A DNA stretch of 62,256 bases from Avoscillospira sp045580485 (GCA_045580485.1 JAZNNW010000027.1:1-62256); one strand, 5' to 3'; shown: positions 1 through 7,642, counted from the first letter of the stretch. Notes: a model not told the origin generated them from the sequence alone. Program-made: numbers and translations.

Positions 1-1
1 T

Positions 2-613
2 ATGCTGGGTAACCCTGAGCATAGCAAGGTGATCTGCTGCCATCTGGGCAACGGTTCTTCTCTGTCTGCTTGTGTTGACGGCAAGGTCGTTGACACCACC
101 ATGGGCCTTGGCCCCCTCGCCGGTGTTCCCATGGGCACTCGTTCCGGCGATATCGATGCCACCATCATTGAGTATCTGATGGATCGTTATGGCTATGATA
201 TCAAGACCATGATGAACATCTTGAACAAGAAGTCCGGTGTGCTGGGTATTTCCGGTGTTTCCTCCGATTTCCGTGATCTGGCCGCTGCTGCAGAGGAAGG
301 CAACGACCGTGCCCAGTTGGCTCTGGATAAGTTCATCTATGAAGTCAAGAAGGACATCGGTGCTTATGCTGCTGCTATGGGCGGCTGCGATGCCATCGTG
401 TTCACTGCCGGTGTTGGTGAGAACTCCATTGACCTGCGTGCCAAGATGGTGGAAGGTCTGGAATATATGGGCGCCAAGATCGATCCCGAAAAGAACAAGA
501 CCCGTGGTGTCGAGGCCGAAGTGCAGGCTGCCGACTCCAAGGTCAAGATTCTGGTCATCCCCACCAACGAGGAACTGATGATCGCCAAGGACACCGCTGC
601 TCTGGCAAAATAA
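2..613 (+). CDS. ackA: Acetate kinase, C-terminal part (cut by the window edge)
   Basis: Acetate kinase makes ATP and acetate from acetyl phosphate in the cytoplasm, the last step of fermentative acetate production. About half of the roughly 400-residue enzyme is present; the ATG at base 2 is an internal Met, because the conserved N-terminal half is missing and the frame is open to the edge. Visible family motifs are HLGNGSS (residues 14-20 of this fragment), the GTRSGDID stretch (45-52), AGVGENS (136-142) and the C-terminal NEEL motif. The gene ends at TAA and is followed by a strong hairpin terminator, so it is the last gene of its transcript. Family assignment is very secure; whether pta lies upstream cannot be seen. 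Confidence 0.96.
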   Translation: MLGNPEHSKVICCHLGNGSSLSACVDGKVVDTTMGLGPLAGVPMGTRSGDIDATIIEYLMDRYGYDIKTMMNILNKKSGVLGISGVSSDFRDLAAAAEEGNDRAQLALDKFIYEVKKDIGAYAAAMGGCDAIVFTAGVGENSIDLRAKMVEGLEYMGAKIDPEKNKTRGVEAEVQAADSKVKILVIPTNEELMIAKDTAALAK

Positions 614-627
614 GAGTATCTGCAAGA

Positions 628-659
628 AACTCCTCTGACAAATGTCAGAGGAGTTTTTT
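628..659 (+). terminator. Rho-independent terminator after ackA
   Basis: A perfect 13-bp stem (628-640 with 643-655) with a 2-base loop is followed by a T run. It starts 15 bases after the ackA stop. Confidence 0.93.
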
Positions 660-716
660 ACGAAGGTTGTTCATAGATTATTTACAGGAATTTTAATTTC
701 AATGGCAATATGTCCC

Positions 717-745
717 TTGACGATGTGCGTGGATTTTCTTAAAAT
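717..745 (+). promoter_or_regulatory. SigA-type promoter for the 782-2951 operon
   Basis: TTGACG (717-722), 17-base spacer, TAAAAT (740-745). Expected transcription start is near 752. That lies inside the AGGGAG that would serve a TTG start at 764, and so favours the ATG at 782 for the first gene. Confidence 0.7.
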
Positions 746-781
746 ATTAGGGAGATTTCTAGATTGAGAGAGGGGCAGAGG

Positions 782-1516
782 ATGGGAACAGGCAATTCTG
801 CTTTGCGGACAGCATACATCTGTCGCCTGATCGGCAGAATCGTTGTATTGCTTGCCTGTGCGGCGATTTATATTTGGAAACCGCAGGAATTGGACATCCT
901 GAATGGGATGTCGTTTTTTAGTCAGTTTTCTATTTTTCATCTGCTGTGGCTGATTTGGGTCATCGATATGACTTTGCAGCTGTTTCCCATCAAGCATGCT
1001 ATACCTTTGGGTTCTCAGAAACTTTTTAAGCTGCGGTTTAAGCCGATTCGGGAGAAGATCAACAGAGAGGCTCTGCGGAATTATATCACCACCACCACAC
1101 AGGCAGCCTATAAAGTTATGGTACTGTGGGTTTTGCTGCTGGCTGTCTTGGGCTGGCTTCATCATCGGTCAATTTTGAGCGATGATGCTTTGTTTCTGGT
1201 CAGTGTGACATTCTATGTCTGCGATTTGATTTGTGTATTGGTCTGGTGTCCGTTTCGGCTGCTGATGAAGACCCGCTGCTGTACGACTTGCCGGATCTTC
1301 AACTGGGATCATTTGATGATGTTTACGCCCATGTTGTTCGTAAAAGGTTTTTTCTCCCGCTCACTATTGCTTCTGGCAATTTTGGTCTGGGGATTGTGGG
1401 AGCTGTTCGTTTTGCTTTACCCGGAACGCTTCTGGGAGAAATCCAACGCAGCACTTCAATGTACCAACTGCACCGATAAACTCTGCACCCAGTACTGCCG
1501 TAAGCTGCGGAAATAA
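782..1516 (+). CDS. Multi-pass membrane protein with two cysteine clusters, unknown function
   Basis: A 244-residue hydrophobic protein that I do not recognise by name. Several membrane segments are evident (around residues 20-35, 45-65, 110-130, 140-160 and 195-215). Two short cysteine clusters stand out: CCTTC after the fourth membrane segment, and C-x2-C-x4-C-x3-C at the extreme C-terminus (residues CTNC to CRK). These could bind metal or form disulfides; this is inference. The ATG at 782 has a purine-rich AGGGG five bases upstream, and the likely transcription start (near 752) disfavours an upstream TTG at 764. It is first in an operon with an acyltransferase and a PAP2 protein, which suggests a membrane-lipid role. 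Confidence 0.8.
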   Translation: MGTGNSALRTAYICRLIGRIVVLLACAAIYIWKPQELDILNGMSFFSQFSIFHLLWLIWVIDMTLQLFPIKHAIPLGSQKLFKLRFKPIREKINREALRNYITTTTQAAYKVMVLWVLLLAVLGWLHHRSILSDDALFLVSVTFYVCDLICVLVWCPFRLLMKTRCCTTCRIFNWDHLMMFTPMLFVKGFFSRSLLLLAILVWGLWELFVLLYPERFWEKSNAALQCTNCTDKLCTQYCRKLRK

Positions 1517-1530
1517 AGAAGGATGTGTTT

Positions 1531-2292
1531 ATGAAAAATAGAATCTCCTATTGGTGTTTTCTTGTGATTCGATGGCTGATCTGGCTGTTTTATCCGAAGA
1601 TGAAAATCGAAGGTCTGGAAAATCTGCCTTCTGAACCATGCATCATTGCGGCAAATCATGCCCAGATGCATGGTCCCATTGCCTGCGAGATCCATTTTCC
1701 CGGTGACCGGGCAATATGGTGCGCAGGGGAGATGATGCATCTGAAAGATGTCCCGGATTATGCATTTACAGATTTCTGGAGCAAAAAGCCAAAAGCCATA
1801 CGCTGGTTTTATCGGGTACTATCCTATGTGATCGCTCCAATCTCCGTCTGCGTGTTTAATAACGCCCACACCATCGGTGTGTATCGGGACAGGAAAATCT
1901 TGCACACATTCCGTGAGACCCAAAGTGCTTTGGAGCAGGGAAGTCGCGTGGTGATTTTCCCGGAACATGAGGTTTCTCACAATCATATCGTCTATGAATT
2001 TCAGGGCGGATTTGTGGATGTGGCAAGGCGATACCATAAAGTCACAGGAAAGCAGCTGCAGTTTGTGCCCATGTACATTGCCCCCAAACTAAAAACCATG
2101 TATCTGGGAAAGCCCATCACCTTTAACAGTGAGGCCTCTATCCAGAAAGAACGGGAACGCATCTGTGAATATCTCATGGCTGCCATTACAGAGCTGGCTG
2201 TGCAGCTTCCGGAACATACGGTGATTCCATATCCCAATGTACCCAAGAAATGTTATCCCAGCAATCAACCAATCGAGGTGACAAATCAATGA
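1531..2292 (+). CDS. PlsC-like 1-acyl-glycerol-3-phosphate acyltransferase family protein
   Basis: A 253-residue membrane-associated acyltransferase relative, expected to move an acyl chain onto a lysophospholipid-type acceptor at the inner face of the membrane. Visible landmarks are an N-terminal hydrophobic segment (residues 5-20), NHAQMHGP near residue 43 in the place of the NHxxxxD catalytic block, an FPEH stretch in the place of FPEG, and the later FVPMYI block. The block-I Asp of the classical HX4D motif is not obvious, so substrate and even activity are uncertain. ATG 1531 is chosen over GTG 1525 because AAGAAGGA sits 8 bases upstream. Its stop overlaps the next start (ATGA at 2289-2292), indicating translational coupling with the PAP2 gene. 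Confidence 0.82.
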   Translation: MKNRISYWCFLVIRWLIWLFYPKMKIEGLENLPSEPCIIAANHAQMHGPIACEIHFPGDRAIWCAGEMMHLKDVPDYAFTDFWSKKPKAIRWFYRVLSYVIAPISVCVFNNAHTIGVYRDRKILHTFRETQSALEQGSRVVIFPEHEVSHNHIVYEFQGGFVDVARRYHKVTGKQLQFVPMYIAPKLKTMYLGKPITFNSEASIQKERERICEYLMAAITELAVQLPEHTVIPYPNVPKKCYPSNQPIEVTNQ

Positions 2293-2951
2293 AACGACCG
2301 ACGGTCGATTATCGAGGATTTCGTCTTTCTAAATTGAATGAACCGAGATTTGCCCATTTGAAACTGCTTTTCGGCTGGGTAGGATACTTTGTTCTGTACT
2401 TTCTTACGGAGAATCTGATTCCTGCTGAAAGCTGCCATCCCATTCACTGCCGTCTGGATGATCTGATACCCTTTTGTGAATATTTTTTGATACCTTATGT
2501 GGGTTGGTATCTGCTGATCGTGGTATCTCTTGGCTATTTCTTGCTCTATAATGTAGATAATTTCAAGCGATTGCAGACCTATATCATTATCACGCAGGTC
2601 GCTGCCATGTTGATTTATATTCTTTATCCCAGCCGTCAGGATTTGCGCCCGGATGTATTTCCTCGGGAGAATATTTTTACTTGGTTTATCAGCCTGCTCT
2701 ATACTTTTGATACCAATACGGGTGTCTGCCCCTCTCTGCATGTGGCGTATTCTCTTGGTATTGCGTCAACATGGCTCCGTGAAGAGTCTGCCTCTACGCT
2801 CTGGAAGGTTTTTGTGGTCATCTTTGTGATCCTGATCTGCTTGTCTACCATGTTCATCAAGCAGCATTCTGCTGTGGATTTCTTTGCTGCGATCCCCGTG
2901 TGCCTTTTGGCAGAGTATCTGGTGTTCTTCAGAAGAAAAAAGAAAAAATGA
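2289..2951 (+). CDS. PAP2-superfamily membrane phosphatase / phosphotransferase
   Basis: A 220-residue integral membrane protein with about six hydrophobic segments. The PAP2 signature is visible as PSLH (motif C2, followed by VAYS) and a KQHSAVDFF segment matching motif C3 with its catalytic His and Asp; motif C1 is poorly conserved. Such proteins remove or transfer phosphate on lipid phosphates, and this branch resembles inositol-phosphoceramide-synthase-like members (inference). GAGGTG lies 8 bases before ATG 2289. As third gene of the operon after an acyltransferase, it would fit acylation followed by dephosphorylation of a lipid intermediate. A terminator follows directly. Confidence 0.85.
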   Translation: MKRPTVDYRGFRLSKLNEPRFAHLKLLFGWVGYFVLYFLTENLIPAESCHPIHCRLDDLIPFCEYFLIPYVGWYLLIVVSLGYFLLYNVDNFKRLQTYIIITQVAAMLIYILYPSRQDLRPDVFPRENIFTWFISLLYTFDTNTGVCPSLHVAYSLGIASTWLREESASTLWKVFVVIFVILICLSTMFIKQHSAVDFFAAIPVCLLAEYLVFFRRKKKK

Positions 2952-2954
2952 TCG

Positions 2955-2982
2955 ATCCCCGGAAATTCTCCGGGGATTTTTT
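2955..2982 (+). terminator. Rho-independent terminator
   Basis: An 8-bp GC-rich stem (2955-2962 with 2970-2977), a 7-base loop and a run of T. It closes the lipid operon. Confidence 0.9.
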
Positions 2983-3014
2983 GTTAGATTTCAAACATAC
3001 ATAATGGAAAAATA

Positions 3015-3023
3015 TGATATAAT
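3015..3023 (+). promoter_or_regulatory. Extended -10 promoter element
   Basis: TG-A-TATAAT (3015-3023), a perfect extended -10 with no clear -35 at the right distance. It lies 28 bases before the ATG of the next gene. The same TGATATAAT string recurs at other promoters in this window. Confidence 0.6.
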
Positions 3024-3050
3024 GGGTTCAAAGAAAAGGAGGTGCTTGAT

Positions 3051-3305
3051 ATGATCATGTCAGGTTGCCAGGGAAAACCCAGAACGCCCACTATTTTTGA
3101 AAAAATTTGCCCCCAGTGCGGACATGAAATTGAGATGGTCTCCACAGACACACAGATGCCCTGCGAGCACTGCGGTTTTGTGGCCTATAACGATACCTTG
3201 AGCTGTGTCCAGTGGTGCGCTTATGCCAAGCAGTGTGTCGGTGAAGAAATGTACAATGCCATGATGGAGATTGCAGCCAACAGAAAGAAAGGGAAAGCAG
3301 GATGA
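3051..3305 (+). CDS. Small cysteine-rich zinc-ribbon-like protein
   Basis: An 84-residue soluble protein with CPQC...CEHC (a zinc-ribbon-like pair) and a further CxxxC-x4-C set in the segment CVQWCAYAKQC. Related small clostridial proteins are often annotated loosely as phosphohydrolase, but nothing here shows a catalytic site. A canonical AAAGGAGG 8 bases upstream picks ATG 3051 over GTG 3042. It overlaps the next gene by ATGA (3302-3305), so it is probably co-produced with the ferredoxin-like protein and may share its redox or metal context. Function unknown. Confidence 0.82.
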   Translation: MIMSGCQGKPRTPTIFEKICPQCGHEIEMVSTDTQMPCEHCGFVAYNDTLSCVQWCAYAKQCVGEEMYNAMMEIAANRKKGKAG

Positions 3306-3991
3306 AGCGTAGAATCATTGAAATCGATCGGGATAAATGCAACGGCTGCGGTGCATGTGCCGAGGCCTGCCATGAGGGTGCCATCGGAATGGTGGATGGC
3401 AAGGCCGTTCTCCTTCGTGACGACTATTGTGATGGTTTAGGCGATTGCCTGCCGACCTGTCCCACAGGTGCCATTCGCTTTGTGGAACGGGAGGCTGCAC
3501 CCTATGATGAGGCTGCGGTGAAGGCCAATATGGAAAGCAAGAAAAAAGTGACTCCGTTTGCCGGATGTCCCGGTCAGATGGCCCGTGCCATCCGTCGTGA
3601 AACTGTGACTGAGCCTGTACCCAGTGTCTCGCAGCTTCAGAATTGGCCTGTACAGATTAAATTGGCACCCATCAAGGCTCCGTACTTTGATGGAGCAAAA
3701 CTCCTTGTTGCCGCAGATTGCACCGCCTATGCGTACGCACGGTTCCATGAGGACTTCATTCAGGGTAAAGTTACGGTTATAGGCTGTCCCAAGCTGGATG
3801 CAATTGATTACAGTGAAAAGCTGACAGCCATTATTCAAAACAACGATATTCAAAGCGTCACTATTGTCCGCATGGAAGTACCCTGCTGCGGTGGGCTGGA
3901 ATTTGCAGCGAAGAAGGCCTTGCAGGAAAGCGGAAAGTTTATTCCATGGCAGGTCGTTACTATCGGAATTGATGGAAATATCAAGGATTAA
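3302..3991 (+). CDS. 4Fe-4S ferredoxin-domain protein
   Basis: A 229-residue protein with an N-terminal double-cluster ferredoxin module. The first motif is CNGCGACAEAC (residues 13-23) and the second is the CDGLGDCLPTC type (near 43-53), which has an altered first spacing. The remainder carries scattered cysteines, including GCP twice and a CCGG motif near the C-terminus of the kind seen in iron-sulfur electron-transfer proteins. It probably carries electrons in the cytoplasm; partner unknown. In clostridia such genes often neighbour Crp/Fnr regulators and hydroxylamine reductase (hcp); here the regulator follows but no hcp is present. It is translationally coupled to the upstream gene. Confidence 0.88.
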   Translation: MKRRIIEIDRDKCNGCGACAEACHEGAIGMVDGKAVLLRDDYCDGLGDCLPTCPTGAIRFVEREAAPYDEAAVKANMESKKKVTPFAGCPGQMARAIRRETVTEPVPSVSQLQNWPVQIKLAPIKAPYFDGAKLLVAADCTAYAYARFHEDFIQGKVTVIGCPKLDAIDYSEKLTAIIQNNDIQSVTIVRMEVPCCGGLEFAAKKALQESGKFIPWQVVTIGIDGNIKD

Positions 3992-4012
3992 AAAAGACAG
4001 GGAGGATCATCT

Positions 4013-4687
4013 ATGGAAAAATATCTCTTTGTTCTGCGAAATAGTCCTTTTTTTCAAGGTATGACCGATGAGGAAATCGGATCGGTTATGCATTGCGTAG
4101 AAGCAACCGTAGTGAAGAAAGCCAAAGACGAGTATATTTTCCGGGTAGGAGACAGTACAGAAACCATGGGTCTGGTCCTGTCCGGCAGTGTTCTGGCGAT
4201 ACAAGAAGATCTGTGGGGACACCGCAATATTGTCAGTCGGATCGGAGCAGGTGAATCCTTTGCAGAGCCTTTTGCAGCTACGCCGGGGGCGGTCTTGAAT
4301 GTCAGTGTCGTTGCATCTGAAGACTGTGAAATTATGCTGCTGCATATGAAGCGGCTTATGCAGACTTGTGCCACTGCCTGCCCGCATCATAATAAACTCA
4401 TTCGTAATCTGGTTTCCGTCATGGCGCAAAGAGTGCTGAACTTGAACAATAAGATTACTCATATGGGCAAGAGGAGCAGCAGAGAAAAGATCCTTTCCTA
4501 TCTGTCCTCTGAGTCCATGAGGCAGGGAAAGCTGTCTTTTGATATTCCCTATGACCGCCAGCAGCTGGCAGATTACCTGTGTATTGAAAGAGCTGCTATG
4601 TCAGTTGAACTGAGCAAGCTCCAGAAGGAAGGCCTTTTGAAAACCGTCAAAAATCACTTTGAACTCTTTGCTTCCATTGAAACATAG
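4013..4687 (+). CDS. Crp/Fnr-family transcriptional regulator
   Basis: A 224-residue protein with an N-terminal cyclic-nucleotide-binding-like beta barrel (about residues 10-125), a connecting helix and a C-terminal winged helix. The recognition region is around RQQLADYLCIERAAMSVEL (about residues 182-201). There is no N-terminal cysteine cluster of the FNR type, so it is unlikely to hold an oxygen-sensing iron-sulfur cluster in the standard way; cAMP contacts are also not evident. GGGAGG lies about 8 bases before ATG 4013. It follows the ferredoxin-like gene by 21 bases, so it probably belongs to the same operon and may regulate it. Confidence 0.9.
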   Translation: MEKYLFVLRNSPFFQGMTDEEIGSVMHCVEATVVKKAKDEYIFRVGDSTETMGLVLSGSVLAIQEDLWGHRNIVSRIGAGESFAEPFAATPGAVLNVSVVASEDCEIMLLHMKRLMQTCATACPHHNKLIRNLVSVMAQRVLNLNNKITHMGKRSSREKILSYLSSESMRQGKLSFDIPYDRQQLADYLCIERAAMSVELSKLQKEGLLKTVKNHFELFASIET

Positions 4688-4696
4688 GAAAAAAAT

Positions 4697-4735
4697 GACT
4701 GCCGGAATCAATTTCGTTCCGGTAGTCGATTTTTC
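4697..4735 (+). terminator. Rho-independent terminator
   Basis: An 11-bp stem (4697-4707 with 4717-4727, one G-T pair) is followed by a T run at 4730-4734. Confidence 0.88.
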
Positions 4736-4808
4736 CACAAAAAAACAGGTGTGTCCTTTGCTATTCAGCGCATACTAATCCCGTAATCCAACAAAGGGGG
4801 ATAAAAGA

Positions 4809-4973
4809 ATGAACAGCAAAGCAAACAAGTCTATTGAATGTACTGTCAGCCAGTGTGCCCACCACTGTGATCTGGAGAATTACTGCTCTTTGAACAAGAT
4901 CAAGGTCGGCACTCATGAGTGCAATCCCACTGTGGATCAGTGCACCGACTGCCTTTCTTTCGCAAGAAAGTAA
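4809..4973 (+). CDS. DUF1540 domain protein (54 aa)
   Basis: A short cysteine-rich protein not longer than 54 residues. Residues 9-52 follow the DUF1540 pattern: C-x4-C-x3-C-x5-C, then an IKV segment, then C-x6-C-x2-C. The eight or so cysteines suggest metal binding. DUF1540 proteins are common in spore-forming Firmicutes; their role is not settled. A strong purine run (AAAGGGGG) lies about 8 bases before the ATG. It stands alone between the Crp/Fnr terminator and a GC-rich hairpin. Confidence 0.88.
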   Translation: MNSKANKSIECTVSQCAHHCDLENYCSLNKIKVGTHECNPTVDQCTDCLSFARK

Positions 4974-4986
4974 GCTGAGTACGAAT

Positions 4987-5012
4987 ACCTCCCCGGCAAT
5001 GGCCGGGGAGGT
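4987..5012. terminator. GC-rich hairpin between convergent genes
   Basis: A perfect 11-bp stem (4987-4997 with 5002-5012) with a 4-base loop lies between the DUF1540 gene and the convergent yihY/brkB gene. Neither strand has a clear T run after it, so termination may be weak; it could also serve to stabilise 3' ends. Confidence 0.5.
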
Positions 5013-5033
5013 CGTGACCGTACATACTGATAC

Positions 5034-5876
5034 TTATACCTGTCCAAAAGCCTTTCTGATGATTTTCAATGGATGATAGCGCTTTTCTTGTATTAGTCTT
5101 GTCAAAATAACACTGTACAGAAGGATGCTGATACAGATTTGCAGCCAAAGACAGCTTAGAAGCAACAATCCCAGACCGCCGTATAATCGTTGATAGGATT
5201 GAATGTGGTTTACATAAACTGAGAAAACTGCCGTTGCTGCTGTCCACCCTATAGAGGTAAGAAAACCGCTGAATATACATTGTCGAAAGGAATGCGATTT
5301 CCCAGAAAGTATCCAATATAAACAGGCCAGCAGGAAAGACAGGATGAAAAGAGAATAAAGATGTCGAAGACGGTACAGCGTATTCATGACATTCGTTCTG
5401 TTTGGGTGGATTGCTGTAAGTTGAGAAAGTACCCAGCCACCAAACACATGAACTGTCAACACCAAGACCAAAATGATGGCAAGTACAGCAAATGATATCA
5501 TTGCGTTCAACCTGCGACGGATGAAACTTCTGTGGCTGTTTGTGGATCGTATAGAATGTATTCCATCAGAAATGGACATAACGCCTTTGGATGCAGACCA
5601 TAGGGTAAGGATCGCCCAGATTGAAAGCAATGCAGCAGGATGATGTGGAACAATAGCAGATATAATATATTCGATGACAGGGTGCAGTCGCTCCGGCAGA
5701 AATGCCTCTAGAACAGCGGTTAAGGAAATTGGAAGCAAAGCGAAGATGGTCAAGCCCAATGCGGCAGCCGGAAGCAGAGATAGTAAAATATAGAAGCTGG
5801 CTGCAGCTGCATCACGACTAACCGTGCTCTCTGAAAACGGAAGCCATAACCTACTGAGAATTTTCCACCGTTTCAT
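5034..5876 (-). CDS. YihY/virulence factor BrkB family membrane protein
   Basis: A 280-residue integral membrane protein with the family's size and layout: a short N-terminal amphipathic region, a DAAAASFYILLSLLPA segment near residue 25, and about six hydrophobic segments ending with a basic tail. The family was once called ribonuclease BN by mistake; the molecular role remains unclear. The start is set at 5876 because AAAGGA lies about 6 bases upstream; a second ATG at 5891 is possible. The open frame continues to 6515, but only as antisense of nrdR. The gene is divergent from nrdR, and an NrdR-box-like palindrome lies just upstream of it. Confidence 0.87.
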   Translation of the reverse strand: MKRWKILSRLWLPFSESTVSRDAAAASFYILLSLLPAAALGLTIFALLPISLTAVLEAFLPERLHPVIEYIISAIVPHHPAALLSIWAILTLWSASKGVMSISDGIHSIRSTNSHRSFIRRRLNAMISFAVLAIILVLVLTVHVFGGWVLSQLTAIHPNRTNVMNTLYRLRHLYSLFILSFLLACLYWILSGKSHSFRQCIFSGFLTSIGWTAATAVFSVYVNHIQSYQRLYGGLGLLLLSCLWLQICISILLYSVILTRLIQEKRYHPLKIIRKAFGQV

Positions 5877-5892
5877 AAAATTCCTTTTCATA

Positions 5893-5902
5893 CTATATAT
5901 AG
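5893..5902. promoter_or_regulatory. Candidate NrdR box
   Basis: The perfect palindrome CTATATATAG matches the core of the published NrdR-box consensus (CwATATATwG). It overlaps the -35 of the nrdR promoter, which suggests autoregulation. A clean second box at the usual three-turn spacing is not visible. Confidence 0.5.
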
Positions 5903-5929
5903 ACAAAACACCTCTGTTTGTGATATAAT
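5900..5929 (+). promoter_or_regulatory. nrdR promoter
   Basis: TAGACA (5900-5905), 18-base spacer, TATAAT (5924-5929) with an extended TG at 5921-5922. Confidence 0.65.
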
Positions 5930-5966
5930 ACCAACAAGCATTCGTTGATAGAGAGGAGCAGTACTT

Positions 5967-6422
5967 ATGAAGTGTCCTTATTGCGGTTATCAGGAGAGCA
6001 AGGTCGTTGACTCCAGACATTCTGACGACAATACCTCCATCCGCCGGAGAAGAGAGTGTCTTTCCTGTCAGAAGCGCTTTACTACTTATGAAACAGTGGA
6101 AAGTCTGCCTATGATCGTTGTGAAGAAGGATGAGAGCAGACAGTCCTTTGACCGCAACAAGATTCTCAATGGCATGGTTCGTGCCTGTGAGAAGCGGCCT
6201 GTCTCCATGGCTGCACTGGAAGTAGCTGCCGATGAGATCGAGCAGATCGTACAGAACTCTCTGGACCGTGAGGTTTCCACAGAACTGATCGGCGAACTGG
6301 TCATGGAACGGCTGAAGCCTCTGGACGAGGTTGCTTATGTGCGTTTTGCTTCTGTCTACCGTCAGTTCAAGGATATCAACAGCTTCATGCAGGAGCTGAA
6401 TAAGATCCTTCAGGAAAAGTGA
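5967..6422 (+). CDS. nrdR: Transcriptional repressor NrdR
   Basis: A 151-residue protein of the usual NrdR length. It represses ribonucleotide reductase genes, sensing dATP/ATP through an ATP-cone domain. The N-terminal zinc ribbon has Cys3, Cys6, Cys31 and Cys34 with the RRRREC linker, and the ATP-cone spans roughly residues 49-139. GAGAGGAG lies about 9 bases before ATG 5967. It is a single-gene unit between divergent yihY/brkB and a terminator shared with the convergent DUF4363 gene. The promoter carries an NrdR-box-like palindrome, consistent with self-control. Confidence 0.97.
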   Translation: MKCPYCGYQESKVVDSRHSDDNTSIRRRRECLSCQKRFTTYETVESLPMIVVKKDESRQSFDRNKILNGMVRACEKRPVSMAALEVAADEIEQIVQNSLDREVSTELIGELVMERLKPLDEVAYVRFASVYRQFKDINSFMQELNKILQEK

Positions 6423-6427
6423 TACAT

Positions 6428-6451
6428 AAGGTGCTGCGAAAGCAGCACCTT
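6428..6451. terminator. Terminator between convergent nrdR and DUF4363 genes
   Basis: A 10-bp perfect stem (6428-6437 with 6442-6451) is closed by a GAAA loop. Only a moderate T-rich tail follows. Confidence 0.75.
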
Positions 6452-6456
6452 GTTGT

Positions 6457-6837
6457 TTACATAATGTTTTGTAAGGTGGGTTTTTCCATCGTCTGGATAT
6501 GCTCAAGACGGGCAATCAGTGCTCTGCAATTACTGCGGAAATCGTCCTGGTCTTCGGTAGAGGCGTAGGATTCCAGTCTGGCAAATTCTTCGACTACCTC
6601 GTCAACTTCATCATGTCGTAAAACCGTTCCAAAGAATAACTCGTGACCTTTCCATGCCGCAGATGCCTTTTTTACGATAGAAAGAGCTTCCTCTTTGTTT
6701 CCGGATTTGTCGGCTTCAACTGCAGTTTTCAGAATTTGTGTCGTTTCATCCACCGCTTTGATGACCTGTACGGATGAATAGGAACACAGAGCAAGCATAA
6801 TGAAAAAACAGGTGAGACTGATATAGATATACTTCAT
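6457..6837 (-). CDS. DUF4363 family protein
   Basis: A 126-residue protein with one N-terminal hydrophobic helix (residues 4-20; signal anchor) and an acidic helical outer domain, characteristic of DUF4363. The family is often encoded next to DUF421/YetF proteins, and that is the arrangement here: its start overlaps the stop of the DUF421 gene (ATGA, 6834-6837). It is probably an extracytoplasmic partner of that membrane protein (inference). Function unknown. Confidence 0.82.
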   Translation of the reverse strand: MKYIYISLTCFFIMLALCSYSSVQVIKAVDETTQILKTAVEADKSGNKEEALSIVKKASAAWKGHELFFGTVLRHDEVDEVVEEFARLESYASTEDQDDFRSNCRALIARLEHIQTMEKPTLQNIM

Positions 6838-7511
6838 GTTGCCTCCGACTTGATGGACAGATAGGTTTTGCCTGATGCTTCAACGGTTAAAAGGTAGACC
6901 TTGTTTACGGTGCATCCGTGTTTTTTAAGGAGTGTGCCTAACCACTTTTCGTCGCGACCGGAAATTTGAAGATTCTCCTTCAATAACTTTCCGCCGCTGA
7001 TGATCGTGATCGGCAGAGAAAGCTCTTTTACTTGAATATTCATGTCCTGCGGTGTGACCGGCTGGTATTCAGGATACACTAAGGCGCTGAGTTGCCCGTT
7101 TGCTTCCAGAATGGCGTACTTGACGGTCTCAAGGTCAGTAATCTCTTTTTCTCTTAAAAGTTCTGTAAGTTCATCCGGTGTAAGTCTGGTCTTCTTCAAA
7201 TTTTCTTGCAGGATTTTTCCATTTTCCATCAGGATGACCGGTTTACCGCAGAAGAGCTTTCTAATGGTGATGGAATAATAGGACAGAGCAGAGAGGAATA
7301 ACTCCAGAAACAAAACGGTCAAGATGGGGATCAAACCGGATAATAGCGGAATTCCAAGATCCTGCATGGGAACAGCAGCCAAATCCGCTACCAGCATGGT
7401 CACAACAAATTCAGAGGCTTCCATCTGACCGAGCTGTCGTTTTCCCATGAGCCGTATGACTGCGATCAATATCAGATATAGAAAGAAAGACCTTATGAGA
7501 CCTACCAGCAA
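6834..7511 (-). CDS. DUF421 (YetF-type) membrane protein
   Basis: A 225-residue protein with three N-terminal membrane segments (about residues 4-20, 38-55 and 58-80) containing the typical RLMGKRQLGQMEASEFV stretch, followed by the cytoplasmic YetF alpha-beta domain (about 90-225). The family is widespread in spore formers, some members affecting germination or stress; molecular role unknown. The start is a TTG at 7511 with GGAGG 8 bases upstream; no better ATG exists. It is first in a two-gene operon with DUF4363 and divergent from the 58-aa membrane protein. Confidence 0.88.
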   Translation of the reverse strand: MLVGLIRSFFLYLILIAVIRLMGKRQLGQMEASEFVVTMLVADLAAVPMQDLGIPLLSGLIPILTVLFLELFLSALSYYSITIRKLFCGKPVILMENGKILQENLKKTRLTPDELTELLREKEITDLETVKYAILEANGQLSALVYPEYQPVTPQDMNIQVKELSLPITIISGGKLLKENLQISGRDEKWLGTLLKKHGCTVNKVYLLTVEASGKTYLSIKSEAT

Positions 7512-7605
7512 AGCTTAATCCTCCGATACTTGCAGTTTTTACCAGTATGCCTCGATTTTTTAAGAACATACATTCTAAAAAGAACTGTAAAAATATTCAT
7601 ATATG

Positions 7606-7614
7606 TGATATAAT
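7606..7614 (+). promoter_or_regulatory. Extended -10 promoter element
   Basis: TG-A-TATAAT at 7606-7614, 29 bases before ATG 7643; the -35 (TGTAAA near 7586) is weak. Confidence 0.6.
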
Positions 7615-7642
7615 CATTCAAATAAAACAAAGGAGCAAAATT

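Noticed and set aside
5877..6515. N-terminal extension of the YihY/BrkB gene to a 493-aa protein
   Set aside because: The extension is the exact antisense of nrdR, has no membrane or family features, and a good start with AAAGGA exists at 5876.
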